Origin: Streptosporangiaceae bacterium
GTDB taxonomy: Bacteria; Actinomycetota; Actinomycetes; Streptosporangiales; Streptosporangiaceae
DNA: 6,118 bases
Reading direction: 5' to 3'
NCBI GenBank assembly: GCA_030052355.1
Contig: JASIGS010000709.1
Location: forward strand, 1-6,118
In this document: piece by piece, positions 1-6,118 of the stretch
Layout: each line of letters starts with the position of its first letter
Position numbering within the stretch: the stretch's first letter is position 1
Notes under the pieces: generated by a model
What the model saw: the letters and a program-made list of their open reading frames with translations, nothing else
Told to the model about the DNA's origin: nothing
The model's database searches: none
Program-made: the position numbers and the translations under genes

Positions 1-1
1 G

Positions 2-1861
2 TGGCAGCGGCCAAGCTTCGGCAAGCAGCTGTACCTCGGTAATTTCCGGCTTGACCTGATCTATCCGCATCCGCGCCCGAGTGAAGAGGCAACGCAGCGC
101 GGCGAGCAGTTCTGCGCTCGAGTGCGCGAGTTCTGCGAAACCTCGGTCGACGGCGCGCTGATCGAACGCGATGCCCTCATACCCGACGAGGTGGTCAAGG
201 GCATGGCGGCGATCGGCGCGTTCGGCATGAAGATCGCGCCGCGGTACGGCGGGCTCGGGCTGACGAACCTGTACTACAATCGCGCGCTGATGATCGTCGG
301 GTCTGCCTCGCCCGCGCTGTCCGCGATGCTGTCGGCGCACCAGTCGATCGGCGTGCCGCAGCCCCTCGCGCTGTTCGGCACGGACGAGCAGAAGGAGCGG
401 TACCTGCCGCGGTGCGCGCGCGGCGAGATCAGCGCGTTCCTGCTGACGGAGCCGGACGTCGGATCGGATCCGGCCCGGCTGAGCATGACGGCGACCCCGT
501 CGCAGGACGGCTCGGAGTACGTGCTCGACGGCGTCAAGCTGTGGACGACCAACGGAGTCGTGGCCAACCTGCTCGTCGTCATGGCCAGGGTTCCGGCGAG
601 CGAGGGTCATCGGGGCGGGATCACGGCTTTCGTCGTGGAAGCGAGCGCCGAGGGCATCACGGTCGAGCGGCGGAACGCCTTCATGGGCCTGCGCGGCCTC
701 GAAAACGGCGTGACGCGATTCCACCAGGTGAGGGTCAAGGCCACCGACCGGATCGGCGAGGAGGGTCAGGGCCTCAAGATCGCGCTCACGACGCTGAACA
801 CCGGCCGGCTGTCACTGCCTGCCAGCTGCGTGACGGCCGGAAGGCTGGCGACAAAGTTCGCGAGGGAGTGGGCGCAGGAGCGAGTGCAGTGGGGACGACC
901 GGTCGGCCAGCACGAGGCGGTCGCCAAGAAGATCTCCTTCCTGGCTGCCACCACGTACGCCCTCGAGGCCGTGGTCGAACTGTCCAGCCAGCTCGCTGAC
1001 GACAAGCGGAACGACATCCGGATCGAGGCGGCACTCGCCAAGCTGTACTGCTCAGAGATGGGCGGGAAGATCGTCGACGAGCTGGTCCAGGTCCGCGGCG
1101 GCCGCGGCTACGAGACCGCGGACTCTCTCGCCGCGCGTGGCGAGCGCGGCGTGCCCGCCGAGCAGATGTTCAGGGACATGCGGATCAACCGGATCTTCGA
1201 GGGCTCGTCGGAAATCATGCGGCTGTTCATCGCGCGCGAGGCGACCGACGCTCACCTGTCCGCCGCCGGCGAGCTGATCGACCCGCGGCTGCCGACCGGA
1301 CAGCGTGCCCGCGCGGCCGCGAAGGCCGGCGAGTTCTACGCCAAGTGGCTGCCCAGCCTGGTGACTGGCCAAGGGCAGAAGCCCGGGTCGTTCAGCGAGT
1401 TCGGGCAGCTCGCACCGCACCTGCGGTACGTCGAGCGGGCGAGCAGGAAACTGGCCAGGTCGACGTTCTACGCGATGGCCAGGTGGCAGGGCCGGCTGGA
1501 GCGCAAGCAGGGCTTCCTCGGGCGGATCGTGGACATCGGCGCCGAACTGTTCGCCATCAGCGCCACGTGCGTCCGGGCCCAGATGGACCAGGCCGAAGGC
1601 GCCGGCACCGAGCGCGCCGCGACCGCGTACGATCTGGCCGATCTGTTCTGCAAGCAGGCCAGGCTGCGCGCCGACGAACTGTTCGGTCAGCTGTGGAGCA
1701 ACACCGACGCCGCCGACTCCGCGATGGCCAAGCGCATCCTCGGCGGCGGCTACGCCTGGCTGGAACAGGGCGTGCTCGACCCGTCGATTCCGGGACCGTG
1801 GATCGCCAGCGCCAACCCCGGGCCGTCCAAGGCGGAAAACGTGCACCGCACCATCGGCTGA
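2..1861 (+). CDS. fadE10: Acyl-CoA dehydrogenase, FadE10/VLCAD-like, 5'-partial
   Basis: FAD-dependent flavoenzyme that introduces the alpha,beta double bond into acyl-CoA thioesters, the first step of beta-oxidation; cytosolic, as no signal or membrane segment is visible. 619 residues are visible and the frame is open at the left edge. The residues before the GTG at 122 (for example PSFGKQLYLGNF) match, from memory, the N-terminus of mycobacterial FadE10, so that GTG is internal and roughly 20-30 residues lie outside the window. Visible-residue landmarks: N-terminal helical domain about 35-145; the LLTEPDVGSD flavin/substrate motif at 148-157; KLWTTNG at 179-185; QWGRPVGQHEAV at 296-307; QVRGGRGYETADSLA at 363-377; RIFEGSSEIMR at 397-407 with Glu400 (codon 1199-1201) aligning with the catalytic base of medium-chain acyl-CoA dehydrogenase. 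Beyond about 415 comes a further helical region of about 200 residues, as in VLCAD/ACAD9-type enzymes and absent from 380-residue family members. Ends in TGA, convergent with the regulator. The family is certain; chain-length preference and exact orthology are inferred. Confidence 0.95.
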   Translation, partial: WQRPSFGKQLYLGNFRLDLIYPHPRPSEEATQRGEQFCARVREFCETSVDGALIERDALIPDEVVKGMAAIGAFGMKIAPRYGGLGLTNLYYNRALMIVGSASPALSAMLSAHQSIGVPQPLALFGTDEQKERYLPRCARGEISAFLLTEPDVGSDPARLSMTATPSQDGSEYVLDGVKLWTTNGVVANLLVVMARVPASEGHRGGITAFVVEASAEGITVERRNAFMGLRGLENGVTRFHQVRVKATDRIGEEGQGLKIALTTLNTGRLSLPASCVTAGRLATKFAREWAQERVQWGRPVGQHEAVAKKISFLAATTYALEAVVELSSQLADDKRNDIRIEAALAKLYCSEMGGKIVDELVQVRGGRGYETADSLAARGERGVPAEQMFRDMRINRIFEGSSEIMRLFIAREATDAHLSAAGELIDPRLPTGQRARAAAKAGEFYAKWLPSLVTGQGQKPGSFSEFGQLAPHLRYVERASRKLARSTFYAMARWQGRLERKQGFLGRIVDIGAELFAISATCVRAQMDQAEGAGTERAATAYDLADLFCKQARLRADELFGQLWSNTDAADSAMAKRILGGGYAWLEQGVLDPSIPGPWIASANPGPSKAENVHRTIG

Positions 1862-1865
1862 CGCC

Positions 1866-1909
1866 CCTCAGGCGGAAGACCTGGTCACCCTGGACGCTGA
1901 CCGTTGAGG
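1866..1909. terminator. Weak nested inverted repeat between convergent genes
   Basis: The outer arms CCTCA (1866-1870) and TGAGG (1905-1909) are complementary, as are the inner arms GGTCA (1883-1887) and TGACC (1898-1902), which enclose a 10-nt loop. The structure covers most of the 23-bp gap between the two stop codons and the last codons of the regulator gene. It could act as a bidirectional terminator or mRNA 3' end. The arms are short, the internal loop is unequal (12 versus 2 nt) and there is no T tract on either strand, so a chance match is quite possible. Confidence 0.22.
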
Positions 1910-4900
1910 CGGCGCAGCGCGGCGTCGCGCCAGAGTCCGATACCTGCCTGGTCGGCGACGGCTAGGGCGTGCCGGTAATGCTCGTCGGCGCCGGGAAGCC
2001 CGAGGTAGTGGGCGAGGTCGCCCAGAATCTGGGCGGTCGGCCCGAGGGTGAGGATCGCGGATTCGGCGCCCGCTGGGCGGCCCGCGTACGGCAGCAGCGC
2101 TCGATAGGCGGATTCCGCCCGCGGCCGGTCGTCGAGGGCGATGCCGAGCAGGCCGCGAACCGCGGCGAGCAACAGCCAGTGCAAGTCGGGCCGGATTGCG
2201 GGGCGCCGCGCTGCGACGGTCCGGGCATCGGCCACCATGCCCATGGCGGCCAACGCGAGCGCGAACACGTCCGACATGCTGGAGATGTTCACTTCCTCTA
2301 CCTCGCCCGCGCTTTGATCCGCGTAGTTGACGATCTCGGCGGCGCGGTCTTGCATCAGCAGGTTGCAGAACACGGCGAAGTTGGTCATCTGCGTCCACTG
2401 ATGCCACAGGTCCAGCTTGTCCAACCGGTCAGTCGTCTGCTGATACAGCACGATGGCGGCTGCCAGGTCGCCGGACAGGGCCAGGCGGAGCGCCCGGTAC
2501 AGGCCGACCAGGCAGGCAAACACCGGCAGGTCGTAGCGGTCGGCGATGCTCCCGGCGCGATCGGCGTGCACGTCGGCGGCCGCGAAGTCGGCGGTCGCGC
2601 AGCCGGCCCGCATGAGAATCAGGTGGCCGAGTGCCTCGGCGGTCACCGGCTTACCGGGCAACGCGAGCATCTCGGCACCCAGGTTCAGGCGTTCGGCCAG
2701 CCCGTCGTGCCGGAACGACTGGATGTAACGGCCGTTGATCGCCATCATGAGCGTCGGCGGGTCGCCAAGGCGCCTGGCCATCGCCACAGCCTCGGCGGAT
2801 GCCTCGTAGCCCCGCTCGGATTCGGCGCCGTGCAACTCGAAGGCGAGCGTCGTGAGCAGCTGACAGCGCTCCGGGCGGTCACCGGACGGCAGCCTTATCA
2901 GCGTCTGCTCGACCGTGTCCACCAGCTCGTCGTCGATCTGGCCATACGCGTTGCTGAGAAACAGCCTGGGCACGTCGAATGAGCTGATGACGCGGATGAC
3001 GAGCAGAGGGTCATCGAGCAGGAGGGCAGCGTTGACGGCATCGCGGCGGTAGGAGCGGGCGCGGGCGAGCTGGCCGATCTGGGCCAGCGCGCGAACCAGG
3101 TTAAGTACGAGTTCTAGCCGCTCTCGCACGTCGCCGCCATCGGCGTCGTCGAAGCAGGTGATCGCCTGCTCCCACAGCTCGGCGGCCTCGTGGTAAGCAA
3201 AGCGCTGTTCGGCCTGTCCCGCTGCGAGCCGGCAGTAACGGGCAGCCTTGCCCGGCTCGTTCCCAGCCTGCACGAAGTGATAAGCGAGGGCGGCCACCTC
3301 GCGAGGGTTGTGCCGCTCGACCGCTGTCGCCGCCCGAGCATGCAGGCGGGAACGACGGAGCCTCGACAGACTCTGATAGAGCGTGTCGCGGACCAGCGCG
3401 TGGCTGAAGCGGACCCGGCCCGGCGCTGGCTCGGTCACGAGCCCGGTCAGCAGGCCCGCTTCGATGGCATCAAGCAGCACGTTCTCGTCTGCATCCGCGA
3501 CATCGGCGAGCACGTCGACGTCGCTCTCGGTGCCGAGCACCGCCGCCTGCCGCAGGATCGTCTGCGCGGTGGCCGGGAGCCTTTCTATCCGCCGCTGGAG
3601 CACTTCGCGGACTCCGGCGGGCACTTCTGTCGTGGCCGCGAGCGCGCCCTCGGAGTCGAGCAGCCGGGCTGTCTCCCTGATGAAGAACGGGTTGCCGCCC
3701 GTGCGCGCCGCGATGGCCCTGGCGGTTTCGTCGGTCACCTGGCTGGTGCACGTCACCCGGATCAGCTCGGCGGCGGCGTCTTCGTTCAGCCCGAGCAAGG
3801 TCACCCGGACCGGCTCGCGGGCGGCCAGCGTGGCGAGGCAGCCAGACAGCTGCCCGGTCACCTCGCCCGGCCGGTAGGTGGCCAGCACGAGTATCCGGCT
3901 CGCGGCCAGTTGCGCCGTGACGTCGGCGAAGATCGCCAGCGTCTCACCGTCGGCCCGGTGCAGGTCGTCAAGGATCACCAGCAGCGGCTTCGTGCGACTG
4001 ACCGCGTCAAGGTATCCGGCCACCGCCCGGTGCAGCCTGAACCGCGCGGCCGGCACGTCGCCGTCGTGCGACACGGCGTCGGTGAGCAGCCCGGCTAGCG
4101 CCTCTGCGTCGCCCGGCGGCTCCGTGCTGGCCAGCCGCCTGACGACCTCAGCCCACGGCCATCCGGCCGGTGCTCCCTCGTGCTCAGGGCAGCGCCCCGC
4201 GCAGACGGCCCAGCCCTCGCTAGCGAGCAGCTCGCCGACTCGATCGGTCAGCGCGGTCTTGCCCGCGCCCGGATCACCGGTGATCAGGGCGATCCGCAAC
4301 CGTCCCGACCTGGCCTGCCGGGCAGCTTCGGTCAGCGTGTCAAGATCAGCATCCCTGCCGAAGTACGGTGCGGCCGCGGCAGCCGGCGGCGGGGCAGCAG
4401 GCTCAGCCGCTGCCTTCGCAGCGGTCATGGCTGCCCGCGGCGGGCCGGATAGCTCCGGGGCCTGGGCGAGGATGCCCTCTTCCAGTTCGCGAAGCGCGGG
4501 GCCCGGGTCGACGCCGAGGTCCTCAGCCAGCCTCGCCCGTGCCCGCCGCAGCGCGGCGAGCGCGTCACCCTGACGGCCGGACTGGTAGAGCGCGAGTGCC
4601 AGCAACCGCCAGGCCTCCTCCCGCAGCGGGTACTCGGCGGTCAGCTGGCTCAGTTCGGCGATGGTCTGCGCCGCCCGGCCCAGTTGCAGTGCCGCCTGTG
4701 CGCGCACCTCTATCGCGGTCAGGCGCAGTTCGTCGAGCCTGCGGGCCTCTAGGTCCGCCCACGGCAGGCCGCCGAACTCGCCGAACGGCGCGCCGTGCCA
4801 GGACTCGAGCGCCGCGGACAGCCGGGCGTGTGCCGCGGCGGGGTCCGCTAGCGCCGTGGCCTGGTGCACATGCTCCTCGAACGACCAGGCGTCGACCTCT

Positions 4901-5202
4901 CCGGCCGGAAGCCGCAGCGCGTACCCGGGCGGGGCGGTGATGAGGACCCCGGCCGGAGAGCGGGCGGCGCGGTCAGGCTCGAGCGCGCGCCGCAGGTGCG
5001 AGACGTAGGACTGCACCGCGGCGAGCGCCTTGGGCGGCGCCTCGTCAGCGTAGAGGTCATCGATCAGCCGGTCGGCGGAAACGACGCGGCCGTGCTCGGC
5101 GATCAGCCGGGCAAGCACGCACCGCTGCCTCGGGCCGCCCAGGTCGGCGGGCACTCCGTCGATGTCGGCCTCGAGCGGGCCGAGGACCCGAACCCCGATC
5201 AC
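1885..5202 (-). CDS. Large SARP-family regulator: wHTH-BTAD-AAA ATPase-TPR
   Basis: Predicted cytoplasmic DNA-binding transcriptional activator of 1105 residues. Domains in order: OmpR/PhoB-type winged helix about 3-97 (RVLGPLE at 5-11, recognition-helix region VQSYVSHLRRAL at 63-74, wing ending GYALRLP at 93-99); BTAD helical domain about 103-248; Ala/Pro-rich linker 253-279; STAND/AAA_16-type ATPase from about 280, with Walker A GDPGAGKT at 309-316, Walker B LLVILDD at 407-413, ATYRP at 441-445 and TGGNPFF at 501-507; then RFSHALVRDTLY at 598-609; and from about 640 to the end a helical, TPR-like region. No second HTH is visible at the C-terminus. The GTG start at 5202 has GAGG five bases upstream and begins MIGVRVLGPLE, the usual beginning of SARP proteins; a TTG at 5262 would add 20 poorly conserved residues. 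Family knowledge: AfsR and PimR have the same N-terminus joined to ATPase modules and activate antibiotic or developmental genes. No in-frame TTA codon was found, so bldA dependence is unlikely. Target genes are unknown. Confidence 0.94.
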   Translation of the reverse strand: MIGVRVLGPLEADIDGVPADLGGPRQRCVLARLIAEHGRVVSADRLIDDLYADEAPPKALAAVQSYVSHLRRALEPDRAARSPAGVLITAPPGYALRLPAGEVDAWSFEEHVHQATALADPAAAHARLSAALESWHGAPFGEFGGLPWADLEARRLDELRLTAIEVRAQAALQLGRAAQTIAELSQLTAEYPLREEAWRLLALALYQSGRQGDALAALRRARARLAEDLGVDPGPALRELEEGILAQAPELSGPPRAAMTAAKAAAEPAAPPPAAAAAPYFGRDADLDTLTEAARQARSGRLRIALITGDPGAGKTALTDRVGELLASEGWAVCAGRCPEHEGAPAGWPWAEVVRRLASTEPPGDAEALAGLLTDAVSHDGDVPAARFRLHRAVAGYLDAVSRTKPLLVILDDLHRADGETLAIFADVTAQLAASRILVLATYRPGEVTGQLSGCLATLAAREPVRVTLLGLNEDAAAELIRVTCTSQVTDETARAIAARTGGNPFFIRETARLLDSEGALAATTEVPAGVREVLQRRIERLPATAQTILRQAAVLGTESDVDVLADVADADENVLLDAIEAGLLTGLVTEPAPGRVRFSHALVRDTLYQSLSRLRRSRLHARAATAVERHNPREVAALAYHFVQAGNEPGKAARYCRLAAGQAEQRFAYHEAAELWEQAITCFDDADGGDVRERLELVLNLVRALAQIGQLARARSYRRDAVNAALLLDDPLLVIRVISSFDVPRLFLSNAYGQIDDELVDTVEQTLIRLPSGDRPERCQLLTTLAFELHGAESERGYEASAEAVAMARRLGDPPTLMMAINGRYIQSFRHDGLAERLNLGAEMLALPGKPVTAEALGHLILMRAGCATADFAAADVHADRAGSIADRYDLPVFACLVGLYRALRLALSGDLAAAIVLYQQTTDRLDKLDLWHQWTQMTNFAVFCNLLMQDRAAEIVNYADQSAGEVEEVNISSMSDVFALALAAMGMVADARTVAARRPAIRPDLHWLLLAAVRGLLGIALDDRPRAESAYRALLPYAGRPAGAESAILTLGPTAQILGDLAHYLGLPGADEHYRHALAVADQAGIGLWRDAALRRLNGQRPG

Positions 5203-5207
5203 TGATA

Positions 5208-5211
5208 CCTC
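5208..5211 (-). promoter_or_regulatory. Ribosome-binding site of the SARP regulator
   Basis: On the minus strand GAGG lies five bases (TATCA) before the GTG at 5202-5200. This site, with the SARP-like N-terminus that follows, decides the start in favour of this GTG. The upstream TTG at 5262 has only a run of four G at a similar distance. Confidence 0.6.
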
Positions 5212-5242
5212 GCTGACGACAGACCGGTTACTAGGCTCGCAG

Positions 5243-5258
5243 GGCCCGGCCGCGGGCC
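5243..5258 (-). other. GC-rich hairpin in the methyltransferase-regulator gap
   Basis: A perfect 6-bp inverted repeat, GGCCCG (5243-5248) and CGGGCC (5253-5258), encloses a 4-nt loop. It lies between the methyltransferase stop and the regulator's GTG, about 40 nt upstream of that start. No T tract follows on the minus strand, so it is not a standard intrinsic terminator. It could be a partial terminator or attenuator, an mRNA stability element, or a protein-binding palindrome. In DNA this rich in G and C such a short palindrome can also arise by chance. Confidence 0.35.
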
Positions 5259-5304
5259 GCAAGTCAGCCCCAAGCGGGCGATCGGCCGGGGCATGCAGGC
5301 CACC

Positions 5305-6066
5305 TCAGCGCAGTACCAGCAGCTCGAGCCAGTTGGTTCTGGGTTCCTGGCTGGGAGCCGGTTCGGCGGTCAGCACGGCATGACGGAGTCGTTCCTTGCC
5401 TGCTAGGTATTCCTCCTCGGTGAGGTTACGCATCGGGGTGTCCGCGCGGCGGAAGGTGTCTGCCCGGGCGAGGAACTCGGCAAGGCTGAACAGTGTCTCG
5501 GGGACCTGCTCGAGCGCGTCGCGGCGGAATCCTGCGGCTGCGAACGCCTGGAGGATCTGCTCAATGGACGGAAAGGTCCTGACCGTCCGCGCGGTCTCGG
5601 GGAAGAACTCCCACGGGAAGGTGCGCGCCGCGTCGATGCGGCCCGGGAATCCCGCCCGGATCAGCGCGGGTGCGCCGGGGCGCAGGATACGGCGGATCTC
5701 TCGCGCGGCCGCCTCAAGATCAGGGATGTGCTGGATCACGAGGGACAGCCAGGCGCCGTCCGCCGAGCCGTCTGGTAGCGGGATGGTGCTGGCGTCGCCC
5801 GGCAGCACCTGGATGGCGGGGTGTCGCGGGATCTGGGCTCGCATCGCCGCCGACGGCTCGACCGCGACGATGCGCAGGCCGAACCAGTCGCTGAACGCGG
5901 CAGCGAACGCGCCGGTCCCCGCGCCGATGTCCACCACGGTCATGCCAGGCGACGGCCTGAGGTGCCGCCGGACTGCCCCGCGCCACTGCCCGAGCCCGTC
6001 TCGCTGAACCTCACGGACCGCCTTGTACGCCGCCGCGGTCTGATCGTCGTAGCTGATCCTGGCCAT
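5305..6066 (-). CDS. Class I SAM-dependent methyltransferase
   Basis: Predicted soluble methyltransferase of 253 residues, transferring a methyl group from S-adenosylmethionine to an unidentified acceptor. The Rossmann-fold motifs are clear: motif I VVDIGAGTG at 44-52 (SAM-binding Gly loop); Glu70 in VAVEP at 67-71, at the end of strand 2 where the ribose hydroxyls are held; GDASTIPLPDGSAD at 90-103 (adenine-side motif II region); LSLVIQHIPD at 107-116 (motif III region); and EIRRILRPGA at 123-132. This pattern is that of the Methyltransf_11/25 group. Residues from about 140 onward form a separate, less conserved section rich in Phe and charged residues, probably the acceptor-binding part. 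The ATG start at 6066 is preceded by AGGAGG at six bases. Length is normal for the family and the gene looks intact. It is on the same strand as, and 102 bp upstream of, the regulator, so it is probably the proximal gene of a two-gene unit. A small-molecule substrate (natural product, quinone or lipid) is more likely than nucleic acid, but this is inference. Confidence 0.9.
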   Translation of the reverse strand: MARISYDDQTAAAYKAVREVQRDGLGQWRGAVRRHLRPSPGMTVVDIGAGTGAFAAAFSDWFGLRIVAVEPSAAMRAQIPRHPAIQVLPGDASTIPLPDGSADGAWLSLVIQHIPDLEAAAREIRRILRPGAPALIRAGFPGRIDAARTFPWEFFPETARTVRTFPSIEQILQAFAAAGFRRDALEQVPETLFSLAEFLARADTFRRADTPMRNLTEEEYLAGKERLRHAVLTAEPAPSQEPRTNWLELLVLR

Positions 6067-6072
6067 GTCGCG

Positions 6073-6078
6073 CCTCCT
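6073..6078 (-). promoter_or_regulatory. Strong Shine-Dalgarno of the methyltransferase
   Basis: AGGAGG on the minus strand lies six bases before the ATG at 6066-6064. It is close to the ideal anti-16S match and spacing and fixes this start. The remaining 40 bases to the window end show no convincing promoter, so the gene's promoter or an upstream operon partner lies outside. Confidence 0.85.
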
Positions 6079-6118
6079 GCTGGCAACCTTCGCGGTACTG
6101 ACGGCCGGCAGGCCAGCG

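Noticed and set aside
412..418. Val in place of the usual small residue before GSD in the dehydrogenase motif (TEPDVGSD, codons about 449-472)
   Set aside because: TEPDVGSD is, as I recall it, the same in mycobacterial FadE10, so it is a subfamily feature and not a defect.
1052..1846. 264-codon open frame on the - strand, antisense to the acyl-CoA dehydrogenase
   Set aside because: Its translation is biased toward Gly, Ala, Arg and Pro with no family resemblance, while the opposite strand encodes the conserved catalytic motif.
1969..2982. 337-codon open frame on the + strand, antisense to the regulator
   Set aside because: It lies wholly inside the regulator gene. Its translation is low-complexity (rich in Gly, Arg, Gln, Val and His) with no recognisable domain. 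Long antisense frames are expected in GC-rich coding DNA.
3190..4098. 302-codon open frame on the + strand, antisense to the ATPase region
   Set aside because: It mirrors the conserved Walker-motif region of the real gene and has no domain or convincing ribosome-binding site.
5228..5233. TAGTAA on the minus strand as a possible -10 box for the regulator
   Set aside because: No plausible -35 hexamer at 16-19 bp, and a poor -10 match; too weak to list as a promoter.
5203..5304. Search for SARP heptamer direct repeats at about 11-bp spacing upstream of the regulator
   Set aside because: No repeated heptamer at the right spacing was found here or in the 52 bases upstream of the methyltransferase, so autoregulation cannot be supported.
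5396..6007. 203-codon open frame on the + strand over the methyltransferase
   Set aside because: Ser/Arg/Ala-rich translation without motifs; the minus-strand frame has clear SAM-binding motifs and a strong ribosome-binding site.

Overview
The window is GC-rich throughout, with G or C at most third codon positions. It has GTG as well as ATG starts, and its proteins have clear actinobacterial homologues (a FadE10-type acyl-CoA dehydrogenase and a SARP/BTAD regulator). This points to a GC-rich actinomycete, but the genus cannot be fixed from this window. Almost all of it is coding: three genes and only short gaps between them. No tRNA, rRNA, CRISPR array, insertion sequence or attachment site was seen.

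Left part (2-1861, + strand): a large acyl-CoA dehydrogenase of the VLCAD-like, roughly 640-residue type. It is open at the left window edge. The frame runs without a stop from base 2 and encodes conserved N-terminal sequence, so the first in-window GTG (122) is not the true start. Only about 20-30 residues appear to be missing.

Middle (1885-5202, - strand): one 1105-residue regulator. It has an OmpR/PhoB-type winged helix, then a BTAD domain, an Ala/Pro linker, a STAND/AAA_16-type ATPase and a long helical TPR-like C-terminus. This is a 'large SARP' of the AfsR/PimR kind, probably an ATP-dependent activator of a specialised-metabolite or developmental gene set. It converges on the dehydrogenase with only 23 bp between the stop codons, where there is a weak inverted repeat.

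Right part (5305-6066, - strand): a 253-residue class I SAM-dependent methyltransferase with a strong Shine-Dalgarno. It lies just upstream of the regulator on the same strand. The 102-bp gap holds a perfect 6-bp GC hairpin and the regulator's ribosome-binding site. The two genes may share a transcript, with the hairpin damping read-through. The substrate of the methyltransferase and the targets of the regulator cannot be read from the sequence.

The dehydrogenase looks like a housekeeping fatty-acid oxidation gene. The methyltransferase-regulator pair may be the edge of an accessory or biosynthetic region continuing beyond the right end. I found nothing that clearly qualifies as an undescribed system. 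The points most worth checking are the regulator's architecture, its start codon, and the gap between methyltransferase and regulator.
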